Positions 40,035 to 47,474 of a DNA stretch of 64,000 bases are shown piece by piece. Both the position numbers and the translations under genes were made by a program. Position 1 is the stretch's first letter; each line of letters begins with the position of its first letter. This DNA is from Janthinobacterium sp. BJB426 (GTDB lineage Bacteria; Pseudomonadota; Gammaproteobacteria; Burkholderiales; Burkholderiaceae_D): the NCBI RefSeq assembly GCF_002735705.1, contig NZ_PDZL01000006.1, positions 1 to 64,000 of the forward strand. The letters run 5' to 3'. The notes under the pieces are model-generated. The model ran no database searches. It had not been told where the DNA came from and saw nothing but the letters and a program-made list of their open reading frames with translations.

Positions 40035-40361
40035 ATGACTTGTACCTCCGCCTTGCGCCACATCGTCCTGTGCGACTTCCTTGATGGCATCACGTCTGCC
40101 AAGCACGCCGAGCTCGTCTATGAGTTTTCCCAGCTGAAACACCGCATTCCCGGCGTGCGGCAATTTGAATGGGGGCCGAACGTCAGCCCGGAAGGCCTCG
40201 ATGATGGCTTTACCGATTGCTTTACCCTGACCTTCGACGACGCCGGCGCGCGCGACGTGTATCTGGCCCATGCGGCGCACCTGGCCTTTGTCGAGCAGCT
40301 CAAGCCATGGCTGGGCCGGGTGCTGGTATTTGACTACTACCCGCAAGAGCAGCCCGGCTGA
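40035..40361 (+). CDS. Dabb-domain (stress-responsive alpha/beta barrel) protein
   Basis: A 108-residue single-domain protein. LRHIVLCDFLDGITSAKHAE, then QLKHRIPGVRQFEWGPNVS and AGARDVYLAHAAHLAFVEQL match the stress-responsive A/B-barrel (Dabb) family, small dimeric proteins of mostly unknown role. AGGAG lies nine bases before the ATG. It sits between tRNA-Asn copies 2 and 3, on the same strand. Confidence 0.85.
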   Translation: MTCTSALRHIVLCDFLDGITSAKHAELVYEFSQLKHRIPGVRQFEWGPNVSPEGLDDGFTDCFTLTFDDAGARDVYLAHAAHLAFVEQLKPWLGRVLVFDYYPQEQPG

Positions 40362-40414
40362 CCGCTGCCGGGCAGGCTGACGCCGGGAAAATATACATTT
40401 TTCTGGGGGAAATC

Positions 40415-40443
40415 TGGACACCGTAAAATTTACCCTATAGAAT
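40415..40443 (+). promoter_or_regulatory. Promoter of tRNA-Asn copy 3
   Basis: TGGACA, 17 bases, TAGAAT. The -35 box and its upstream AAATC are shared with copy 2. Confidence 0.72.
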
Positions 40444-40454
40444 GCGGCCTCTTT

Positions 40455-40530
40455 TCCCTGATAGCTCAGTTGGTAGAGCGACGGACTGTTAATCCGCAGG
40501 TCCCTGGTTCGAGTCCAGGTCGGGGAGCCA
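40455..40530 (+). tRNA. tRNA-Asn (GTT), copy 3
   Basis: Identical over 76 bases to the other copies, with anticodon GTT and encoded CCA. It is separated from copy 2 by the Dabb-domain gene. Its terminator has an unrelated stem sequence, so it is not simply part of the same recent tandem duplication. Confidence 0.97.
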
Positions 40531-40547
40531 GAACATCAGCAGTATCG

Positions 40548-40576
40548 AAAAGCCCAGCCTTCACGGTTGGGCTTTT
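40548..40576 (+). terminator. Terminator of tRNA-Asn copy 3
   Basis: AAAGCCCAGCC pairs with GGTTGGGCTTT (one G-T pair) followed by T. It lies close to the end of the convergent hydrolase gene and may serve it too. Confidence 0.85.
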
Positions 40577-40592
40577 TGCGTTTCAGACGCTC

Positions 40593-41576
40593 TTACTTGC
40601 TTGGTTGAACTGTATCCAATGTCTTGATGATGGCCTCTTGGAATTTCACCGGTTCATCCTGGTGTATCTGATGCCCGGAATGTTCGAAGAAAAACAGCCC
40701 CTTCCTTGGCGCCTTCAAGGTGTCGAAATACGCTTGCGTGATCCTGGTCGAGGTCTGGATGTCGTTTTTACCGACGAAGAAGTACACGGGGCAGTCAACG
40801 CTCTTCAAGGTCTTGGGCAGATCAATGTTCATGACCTCGTTCCAGACGGGCGACCAGGTTTTTGACCATTGAAGAAAGCCCGTCTTGAATCCCTCGCTCG
40901 TCGCGAATGCCTTGCCATCCTTGTAAAAAAGCCATTTCCTTAAGTAAAACATGCTTTCGTCACTAGTAAACGGGAAACTGATACTGTTCAGTTCCTGGCT
41001 GGCGACGGCATTGTCCTTGAAATGCGCTTTCAGGGCTTGCAGCAATTCTTTCTCGCTTTCCAGCTGGCTCACGACAGGATTCGACGCGAAATAGGCATGC
41101 AGCAGTTCCGGGTGATGCTTGACGATATCAAAGCCCAGGACGTTGCCCCAGGAGCTGCCCAGCAAGTATATTTTGTCCTGCCTGAATTCCTTGCGCAGAA
41201 ATTGGACGACCTGATACGTGTCGTTCTCCATCTGCCTGACGGATGGCTGCGTGGGGGAAGGATTCAGTTTCAAGGTTTTTCCGGCGTCCCGCTGGTCCCA
41301 TTGCACAATCGTGAATCTGCTTTTCAGGATATTCGTAAAGGCATCCGCTCCCTTGATCATGGAGCTGCCCGGACCGCCGGACAAAAACAGCAGCACGGGC
41401 TTGTTCGCGTCGTCCGTCTTGATTTCCAGCACCTGCTTTATCCCGCCAATGTCAGGTGTCAGGGTGGTGGTGACTTCCGCGGAAACGGGTTTCGCTTCCG
41501 CCATGGTTTGCGCCTGGCATGCGTAGAAGGGAAGCAGGGCCGTAAAGAATACTGCCAATGTCATTTTTTTTATCAT
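40593..41576 (-). CDS. Exported alpha/beta hydrolase of the proline iminopeptidase type
   Basis: A 327-residue secreted hydrolase. A signal sequence ends near residue 20; FYACQAQ could be a lipobox, making it a lipoprotein. The oxyanion-hole motif LSGGPGSSM near residue 67 is typical of prolyl aminopeptidases, the nucleophile serine is in LLGSSWGNVLG, and Asp and His follow in FVGKNDIQ and FFEHSGHQIHQDEP. Its base composition is visibly more AT-rich and lysine-rich than neighbours, suggesting acquisition by transfer next to the tRNA genes. Substrate is unknown. Confidence 0.82.
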   Translation of the reverse strand: MIKKMTLAVFFTALLPFYACQAQTMAEAKPVSAEVTTTLTPDIGGIKQVLEIKTDDANKPVLLFLSGGPGSSMIKGADAFTNILKSRFTIVQWDQRDAGKTLKLNPSPTQPSVRQMENDTYQVVQFLRKEFRQDKIYLLGSSWGNVLGFDIVKHHPELLHAYFASNPVVSQLESEKELLQALKAHFKDNAVASQELNSISFPFTSDESMFYLRKWLFYKDGKAFATSEGFKTGFLQWSKTWSPVWNEVMNIDLPKTLKSVDCPVYFFVGKNDIQTSTRITQAYFDTLKAPRKGLFFFEHSGHQIHQDEPVKFQEAIIKTLDTVQPSK

Positions 41577-41622
41577 GGTGTGAGGGTCAGTTTCAGGTTG
41601 TCAGAGGTTGGTTTCATAGAAA

Positions 41623-42654
41623 TCATTGGCCTTGCCCTGCAGGCAGCCGCAACGCTTCCAGCGCCAGATAGCCGGGCTGTAACTGCGCGGCGATGGCAGC
41701 CAGGCCGTCTGTTGCTGGCACGGGCGGATCGCCGTGGTAAGCCGTGCCGTACTTCGCATGCACACCGCCTTGCGCGTGCATCGCTTGCAATTGCGCCGCC
41801 GTGGAGGTGATGCCGAAACGGGCCAGCAAATCGCTGAACACGATGTCTGGCAATTGCTTGTAGTTAATTAACTGCAGCTGGCCTGCGGCAGCATGAGGCA
41901 GGGCCGCGTCGAACAGGCTGGCCAGCACGAGGCCCGTGTAGCCATCGATATCGCCCGGCGTCAGCAGGTGCGCGGGCAGCGGCAGCTGTGCCGGATGCAG
42001 CATGCCGGGCACCATTTGCGGGCCGCGCTGGCGCTGGTGCGAGGCCAGCACGGCCAGCGGTTCGCGGTAGACGAACAGGCAGGGCGTGCCGGGAAACGCT
42101 TGCCGCAGCAAGTCCAGGCTGTGGATGTGCCAGCAGTCGAACTTGATGAGGAAATGCGTCTCGTCGCCCGAGCGGCGCCGGCCCAGGGCCAGGATGGCCT
42201 GGCGCAGCAGGGCGATGCTGTCGCTGCCCGCCATGCCATCGTGATGCAGCCGCAGCAGCGAATCGATCACGGGCGGCTCGGACATGACGATGCATTGCGG
42301 CAGGGATGCCAGCAACTGGCTCAGCAGGGTTGAGCCGCAGCGCGAGACGTGGAAGATGAAGGCGTCGGGCGCCAGGCCATCGCCCAGCGTGGCCACCATG
42401 GCCAGCGCCGCCAGCGGCGTGCGGCAGACGCGGCGCTCCTCGTGCGGCTGGCGCGCCAGGGTGTTGACAAAAAAGGCGTCGTTGAAAGGTGTTTTTCCCA
42501 GGTGGCGCCAGCACATGGTGGCGTCCGCCAATGTTTCGCCGCGCTCCACGTACAGCGGATACCAGCCGCGCAGATCCATGCCCTCGTGCCACGTCACCGT
42601 CTCGCCCCTGGCCAGCAGACGTTCCTGCTGCGCAAGGCCCGGCGCGGCGCTCAC
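41623..42654 (-). CDS. Sulfotransferase family protein
   Basis: A 343-residue protein. The PAPS 5'-phosphosulfate loop appears as FHVSRCGSTLLSQLLASLP near residue 105, and a second conserved region as PGTPCLFVYREPLAVLASH, with the 3'-phosphate-binding pattern. It should transfer sulfate from PAPS, although some family members use other activated donors; the acceptor is unknown. It is the last gene of a minus-strand operon, overlapping the Asp/Asn hydroxylase gene by four bases. Confidence 0.8.
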   Translation of the reverse strand: MSAAPGLAQQERLLARGETVTWHEGMDLRGWYPLYVERGETLADATMCWRHLGKTPFNDAFFVNTLARQPHEERRVCRTPLAALAMVATLGDGLAPDAFIFHVSRCGSTLLSQLLASLPQCIVMSEPPVIDSLLRLHHDGMAGSDSIALLRQAILALGRRRSGDETHFLIKFDCWHIHSLDLLRQAFPGTPCLFVYREPLAVLASHQRQRGPQMVPGMLHPAQLPLPAHLLTPGDIDGYTGLVLASLFDAALPHAAAGQLQLINYKQLPDIVFSDLLARFGITSTAAQLQAMHAQGGVHAKYGTAYHGDPPVPATDGLAAIAAQLQPGYLALEALRLPAGQGQ

Positions 42655-43388
42655 GGGGCGGCCCCGTCTGCCAAGGCAGACAGTTGGCTTGCCAAGGCCA
42701 GGCTGGCAGGCGAGGGCGACAGTCGCAGCTGGGCGATGACGGCCCGCACATTGCCATCATTGATGCAGGGGTCGCCATATTTTTGGGGCGCTTTCGGCAC
42801 GAAGCCGGCCGAGGTGAACAGCGCTTCGATCCAGGCATTGGTGACGCAGTCGAGCACGAGGTGGATGCGCGGCGCCGTGCCCTGGTTGTGCACCGCGTGC
42901 AGGCAGCTGGCGTCCATGTACCAGGCGTGGCCGGCCGTGAAGTGCACGCTCTCGCCATCGATGGTAAACAACACCTGTGGCGAAGTGTGGATGGGGATAT
43001 GGATGCGGATCAAGCCATCGGCCAGCGACGTGCCGGCGTCGCGGTGCGCGCGGATGACGGCGCCCGGCGCCAGGGCCATCAGGCGCGCGGCGCGGATATC
43101 GCAGGCGAAGCTGGCGAGCACTTCGCGCAGGCCGGGACAGCGCGCCAGCTGCGGCGTGGCGGCGTAGGCGGCGCCATCGACGGGCATGATGTCGCCGGCT
43201 GCTCCGTCAGGCGAGCGCAGCGGCACGCAGCTCCAGCCGTTTTCATAGGCGCCCGTGTTGAAATGGCTGATCCACTCGCTGGTGGAGAACTGGTCGCTGT
43301 CGCCTTGCATGCGCGCCACGTCGAAGCGCAGCGGCAGTTGCAGCCAGGTGCTGGGGGTATTTTGCGCCGGCACTAGGGGGCGCTCCAT
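42651..43388 (-). CDS. Aspartyl/asparaginyl beta-hydroxylase family protein
   Basis: A 245-residue Fe(II)/2-oxoglutarate dioxygenase. Iron and co-substrate residues are seen in GAVIRAHRDAG near residue 115 and in DASCLHAVHNQG followed by RIHLVLDC. The family hydroxylates Asp or Asn side chains in proteins or peptides, or free amino acids. A C-terminal extension of about 70 residues follows the catalytic domain. It overlaps the GNAT gene upstream by 16 bases and the sulfotransferase gene downstream by four. Confidence 0.83.
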   Translation of the reverse strand: MERPLVPAQNTPSTWLQLPLRFDVARMQGDSDQFSTSEWISHFNTGAYENGWSCVPLRSPDGAAGDIMPVDGAAYAATPQLARCPGLREVLASFACDIRAARLMALAPGAVIRAHRDAGTSLADGLIRIHIPIHTSPQVLFTIDGESVHFTAGHAWYMDASCLHAVHNQGTAPRIHLVLDCVTNAWIEALFTSAGFVPKAPQKYGDPCINDGNVRAVIAQLRLSPSPASLALASQLSALADGAAP

Positions 43389-43861
43389 TCCAGTTGCTCC
43401 TGGACGTCGTTTTCCCCGCGCAGGCGAAAGCCCAGCCGCTGGTACAGCGCGCGCGCGGCGGTGTTGCTTTTGTTGACGGCTAGGTGGAGGTGTAATTGCT
43501 CCGCACTGGCTTGCGCCTGCAGGCCGCGCAGCACGGCGCTGCCGGCGCCCTGGCCTTGCGCGGCGGGCAGGATGGCGATGTCGACCAGGTGCAGCACCTG
43601 ATCCTGGCGCTCCAGAACCAGGCGGCCGATGGGGATAGTGCCGTGCTGCAGCACCAGGTACACGGCGTGCGGATACGCCTGTCGGTAACCGTGGCTTTGC
43701 ATGCGGCGCTGCATGGCGATCAGCTGTTCGATGACGGCGGGCTCGGCCGGCATCTGGTGCAAGTCGTCGCGCGTGGAGCTGTACAGCGCGGCGGCAAAGC
43801 CATCGTCGTCGTCGCGCTGGACGCGCAACTGGTAGGGGGCGGAAAGCGGCAAGTTGTGCAT
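43373..43861 (-). CDS. GNAT-family N-acetyltransferase
   Basis: A 162-residue acetyltransferase. The acetyl-CoA loop is ILPAAQGQGAGSAVLRGLQA and the terminal motif is LAVNKSNTAARALYQRLGFR. ATG 43861 is chosen because GGAG lies eight bases upstream; the frame stays open 29 codons more without a site. It opens the operon with the hydroxylase and sulfotransferase. The acceptor may be the same molecule the other two modify, which is inference. Confidence 0.82.
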   Translation of the reverse strand: MHNLPLSAPYQLRVQRDDDDGFAAALYSSTRDDLHQMPAEPAVIEQLIAMQRRMQSHGYRQAYPHAVYLVLQHGTIPIGRLVLERQDQVLHLVDIAILPAAQGQGAGSAVLRGLQAQASAEQLHLHLAVNKSNTAARALYQRLGFRLRGENDVQEQLEWSAP

Positions 43862-43967
43862 CGGTGCTCCGGCAGGTCGTTGCGATGGCGCCAAATGCGC
43901 AGGCGTGTATTTATTTGCTATGCTGCCAATTTTTCCGCGTACTTGCAATCATTTCAAGGAAGCCGCC

Positions 43968-44024
43968 ATGCATTCTGTCTTTATCCTGCCTTATCCGTGG
44001 AGTGATGCGTGGAGTTGCGCGTGA
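43968..44024 (+). CDS. Possible 18-residue peptide ORF coupled to the methyltransferase
   Basis: A short ORF with its own good ribosome binding site, AAGGA seven bases before ATG. It would encode MHSVFILPYPWSDAWSCA. Its stop codon overlaps GTG 44021, an in-frame start of the methyltransferase, as GTGA. It is aromatic- and proline-rich with one cysteine, unlike random coding in this GC-rich DNA. It may be a leader peptide for translational control, a modified peptide, or chance. No homology is claimed. Confidence 0.35.
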   Translation: MHSVFILPYPWSDAWSCA

Positions 44025-45037
44025 CTTCGGCACGAGCGGAACTGGCCGCCATCGCGGCCGCGCTGTGCGATCCGCGGCGTTCCCTGGCCAGCCTGGTCGG
44101 CGAAACGGTGCAATTGCGCCAGCTCGTCGAGCGCCATTCGCGCCTGTCCATGGACCGGCAGGACGGCTTGCGCGATGGCGAGAGTTTTCTTCCCAGCGGC
44201 TGGGCTATCTCGCCCGTGCAGGCGGGACTGTGCGCGCGCGAGCCCTACCGCAGCGCTGCCTTCATCCAGGGCCTGGCGCTGGCCGTGCGCGAGCGCCTGG
44301 ACGTGAGCGGCGGGCGGCCCGTGCGTGTGCTGTATGCGGGTTGCGGCCCGTTCGCCCTGCTGGCCTTGCCGGTGATGGCCGTGCTCGATGCGACGCAGGT
44401 GCAGTTTGCCATCCTCGACGTGCACGCGGAGACGCTGGCGTATGCGCGCGAGCTGATTGCAGCCCTGGGCCTGGACGGCCATGTGACGGACTACCTTTGC
44501 GCCGACGCGGCCGCCTATCGTATTCCTGCCGGCGCCACACCGGACGTGATCGTCAGCGAAACCATGAATACGGCGTTGGGCAAGGAGCCGCAGGTAGCCA
44601 TCCTGCGCAATCTGCACGCGCAAGCGCCTGCGGCGGCGCTGTTGCCGGCGGCCGTCACGGTGCACCTGGGCCTGGACCGACGCAGCCCTGGCGAGCCGTG
44701 CACCGACTGGGGCCGCGTGTTTGCGCTCGATGCGGACGCCTTGCGCACCTGGCAGGGTGAGTCGGGCGACAGTTTGCCGGCCGCCAGCATCCGCCTGCCC
44801 GACGTGCTGGAACAGGCGCCGCGCTTGCTGACGCGCATCCGCGTGCATGGCGACATCGTTCTGGGCGACCATGAGTGCAGCCTGAACCTTCCACTGCCCT
44901 TGCCGGGCAAGCCAAGTCTGCCTGGTGGCAGCGTGCTCGACTTCCATTACCGCCTGGGCGGCCAGCCGGGACTGGCGTTTTGCCTGCGCGAAACGCCTGC
45001 ATCCCTGCAGGCATTGCACCAGCCAGTGCCTCAGTAG
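44009..45037 (+). CDS. SAM-dependent methyltransferase, arginine-methyltransferase-like
   Basis: A class I methyltransferase of up to 342 residues. The SAM-binding motif I is VRVLYAGCGPFALLALP near residue 108, the acidic ribose contact is in AILDVHAETLAYARELI, and IVSETMNTALGKEPQ resembles the double-E loop of protein arginine methyltransferases. The acceptor is unknown. Starts are GTG 44009 or GTG 44021; the second has GGAG six bases upstream and overlaps the stop of the 18-codon ORF. It is divergent from the GNAT-hydroxylase-sulfotransferase operon. Confidence 0.7.
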   Translation: MELRVTSARAELAAIAAALCDPRRSLASLVGETVQLRQLVERHSRLSMDRQDGLRDGESFLPSGWAISPVQAGLCAREPYRSAAFIQGLALAVRERLDVSGGRPVRVLYAGCGPFALLALPVMAVLDATQVQFAILDVHAETLAYARELIAALGLDGHVTDYLCADAAAYRIPAGATPDVIVSETMNTALGKEPQVAILRNLHAQAPAAALLPAAVTVHLGLDRRSPGEPCTDWGRVFALDADALRTWQGESGDSLPAASIRLPDVLEQAPRLLTRIRVHGDIVLGDHECSLNLPLPLPGKPSLPGGSVLDFHYRLGGQPGLAFCLRETPASLQALHQPVPQ

Positions 45038-45047
45038 TAGTACTACA

Positions 45048-45077
45048 TTGGCAGACTATTTACTTCTGTAGGATAAT
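45048..45077 (+). promoter_or_regulatory. Promoter of the GMC dehydrogenase operon
   Basis: TTGGCA (45048-45053), 18 bases, GATAAT (45072-45077). The predicted transcription start falls inside the palindromic operator that follows directly. Confidence 0.6.
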
Positions 45078-45093
45078 ATGGAACCGGTTCCAT
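45078..45093. promoter_or_regulatory. LacI/GalR-type operator
   Basis: ATGGAACCGGTTCCAT is a perfect 16-base palindrome with a central CG. It fits the LacI-family operator pattern TGNAANCGNTTNCA exactly. It lies immediately after the -10 box, where a bound repressor would block initiation. No LacI-family gene is present in the window, so the regulator must be encoded elsewhere. Confidence 0.75.
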
Positions 45094-45159
45094 TTATGCG
45101 CAAATGCAATGTGGCGCAATCATCGAAGTCAATAAAACAACAAGTCTTGCGGGAGTCTC

Positions 45160-45819
45160 ATGAACCATCCAGGCACTGAACCATCTGCAACATCCGCTTC
45201 ATCCCTTCCCCGTATCAGCCGCCGCCAGGCCCTGATCGGCCTGGCCGCCTTGCTGGCGCAGGCCGGTTTCTGGAGCAATCCCCTGTCCGCCGCCATGCAG
45301 GCGCCGGCCAGCGTTCCCGCGACGGGCGTGGTGCCCGCCACCATGCTGTTCTATACCTTGTCGCAAACCATCACGGGCCACCGCGACCTGTCCACCGCGA
45401 CGGCGGCGCGCATGGAACAAGCCATGCGCAGCAACATGCCCGGCTTCGCCGAGCGCTTGCCGCAACTGGGCGCGCTGCTCGTCACGGGCCAGGAAGCCAA
45501 GGCCCTGCTGGCGGCCGCCACCGCCGCGGATGCCGGCTTGCGCGAGCTGGCGCTGGCCATCGTCGCCGCCTGGTACACGGGCACTGTCGCCGGCAACGCG
45601 GCGCAGGGCACGAAATCCATCGTCGTCGCCTACGCCGAGGCTTTGATGTACCGCACGGTGGCCGATGGCCAGGTCGTGCCCACGTATTGCAATTACGGCC
45701 CCTTGTGGTGGTTGAAGGCGCCGCCGGCCGTGCGCGTCTCCGCGCCCGTGGCGCCAAAACCTGTACCGGCTCCGGCTACCACGGGCACTCCCGAAACTAA
45801 AGGCAAGCAAGCAAAATGA
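45160..45819 (+). CDS. Small subunit of a membrane-bound sugar/polyol dehydrogenase
   Basis: A 219-residue protein of the FAD-dependent sorbitol/fructose dehydrogenase small-subunit family. The twin-arginine signal RISRRQALIGLAALLAQAG lies near residue 20, so it probably carries the flavoprotein partner through the Tat pathway. The mature part is helical, and a conserved YCNYGPLWWLKAPP lies near residue 183. The C-terminus is Pro/Lys-rich. It overlaps the GMC subunit gene by four bases (ATGA). A LacI-type operator lies upstream. Confidence 0.82.
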   Translation: MNHPGTEPSATSASSLPRISRRQALIGLAALLAQAGFWSNPLSAAMQAPASVPATGVVPATMLFYTLSQTITGHRDLSTATAARMEQAMRSNMPGFAERLPQLGALLVTGQEAKALLAAATAADAGLRELALAIVAAWYTGTVAGNAAQGTKSIVVAYAEALMYRTVADGQVVPTYCNYGPLWWLKAPPAVRVSAPVAPKPVPAPATTGTPETKGKQAK

Positions 45820-47474
45820 AATCACCCCAATTCAAGAGTAATGGCGACGTCGTCGCCGATGTCGTTATCGTTGGCACCGGTGTCGTCGGCGCCATGATGG
45901 CCGACCAGCTGGCCGCGCAGGGTCACTCCGTGATCATGCTGGAAGCGGGCCTGCGCATCGAGCGCGGCCAGGCCGTGGAAAACTGGCGCAACATGCCGTT
46001 CGAAAACCGCGCCGGCTCCGACTTCCAGGGCCTGTATCCGCAGGCGGAAAACGCGCCCGCACCCCTGTATTTCCCGAAGAATAACTACGTGGAAGTATCC
46101 GGCCCCAACGGCAGCAGTTTCCAGCAAGGCTATCTGCGCACGGTGGGCGGCACGACCTGGCACTGGGCCGCGTCGTGCTGGCGCCACTTGCCATCCGACA
46201 TGCGCATGAAGAGCGATTACGGGGTAGGGCGCGACTGGGCCATTTCCTATGACGAGCTGGAACCGTACTATTGCCGCGCCGAGCAGGAAATGGGCGTCGC
46301 CGGCCCCAACGATCCGGCGCTGCAATCGCCGAGCGAGCGCAGCGCGCCGTATCCGATGGACATGGTGCCCTGGGGCTATGGCGACAAGCGTTTCGCCGAA
46401 GTGGTCAACCCGCACGGCTACCGCTCCGTGCCGATCCCGCAAGGCCGCTCGACGCGCCCGTGGCAGGGCCGTCCGACTTGCTGCGGCAACAACAATTGCC
46501 AGCCGATCTGCCCCATCGGCGCCATGTACAACGGCATCCACCACGTGGAGCGGGCCGAGCTGAAAGGCGCTAGTGTGCTGGCCGAGGCCGTCGTCTACCG
46601 CATCGATACGGACCAGAACAACCGCGTCACCGCCGTGCACTGGTACGACGCCAAGAAGCAGTCGCACATGGCGACCGGCAAGGCTTTCGTGATCGCCTGC
46701 AACGGCATCGAGACGCCGCGCCTGTTGTTGCTGGCGGCGAACCAGAACAATCCGAACGGCATCGCCAACAGTTCGGACCAGGTGGGCCGCAACATGATGG
46801 ACCACTCGGGTTTCCACTGTACCTTCCTCGCCAATGAGCCGATCTGGACGGGCCGTGGCCCGGCGCAGAGCAGCTGCCTGGTGGGACCGCGCGACGGCGC
46901 CTTCCGCGCGCAGTATTCGGCCAACAAGATGATTCTGAACAATATCACTCGGGTGGGGCCTGCTACCCAGCAGTCGTTGAAGCTGGGGCTGGTAGGCAAG
47001 GATCTCGACGACGAGATCCGCCGCCGCGCCGCGTTCGGTGTGGACTTGTCGATCAGCCTGGAACCGCTGCCCGAGGCGCACAACCGTTTGACCTTGAGCA
47101 AGACGCGCAAGGATCCGCTGGGCCTGGCCTGTCCCGACATTTACTACGACGTGGGCGATTACGTGCGCGATGGCGCGAAGGCCGCGCATGCGCAACTGGA
47201 ACACATTGGCAAGCTGTTTGGCGCCGTGGAATTCCATATCACCGACAGCCTGAACGCGAATAACCACATCATGGGCGGCGTCATCATGGGTTCGAATCGT
47301 CTTGACTCCGTGGTCGACGGCAATTGCCGTGCCCACGACCATGCCAATTTGTGGCTGCCGGGTGGCGGCGCCATGCCGTCAGCCAGCGTGGTCAACACCA
47401 CCCTCAGCATGGCCGCGCTCGGTTTGCGCGCGGCAGACGACATCGCCCGCACCCTGGCAAGGGAGGCAGCATGA
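45816..47474 (+). CDS. GMC-family flavoprotein subunit of a membrane-bound dehydrogenase
   Basis: The catalytic FAD subunit (552 residues) of a gluconate/sorbitol/fructose-type dehydrogenase that oxidises sugars or sugar alcohols in the periplasm. The N-terminal Rossmann motif is IVGTGVVGAMMADQLAAQGH, the mid region has the iron-sulfur-like cysteines RPTCCGNNNCQPICPIGAM near residue 225, and the C-terminal signature is PGGGAMPSASVVNTTLSMAA with catalytic histidine in NNHIMGG or CRAHDHANLW. It has no signal of its own and depends on the Tat-signal small subunit. The cytochrome gene overlaps its stop by four bases. Confidence 0.88.
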   Translation: MKSPQFKSNGDVVADVVIVGTGVVGAMMADQLAAQGHSVIMLEAGLRIERGQAVENWRNMPFENRAGSDFQGLYPQAENAPAPLYFPKNNYVEVSGPNGSSFQQGYLRTVGGTTWHWAASCWRHLPSDMRMKSDYGVGRDWAISYDELEPYYCRAEQEMGVAGPNDPALQSPSERSAPYPMDMVPWGYGDKRFAEVVNPHGYRSVPIPQGRSTRPWQGRPTCCGNNNCQPICPIGAMYNGIHHVERAELKGASVLAEAVVYRIDTDQNNRVTAVHWYDAKKQSHMATGKAFVIACNGIETPRLLLLAANQNNPNGIANSSDQVGRNMMDHSGFHCTFLANEPIWTGRGPAQSSCLVGPRDGAFRAQYSANKMILNNITRVGPATQQSLKLGLVGKDLDDEIRRRAAFGVDLSISLEPLPEAHNRLTLSKTRKDPLGLACPDIYYDVGDYVRDGAKAAHAQLEHIGKLFGAVEFHITDSLNANNHIMGGVIMGSNRLDSVVDGNCRAHDHANLWLPGGGAMPSASVVNTTLSMAALGLRAADDIARTLAREAA

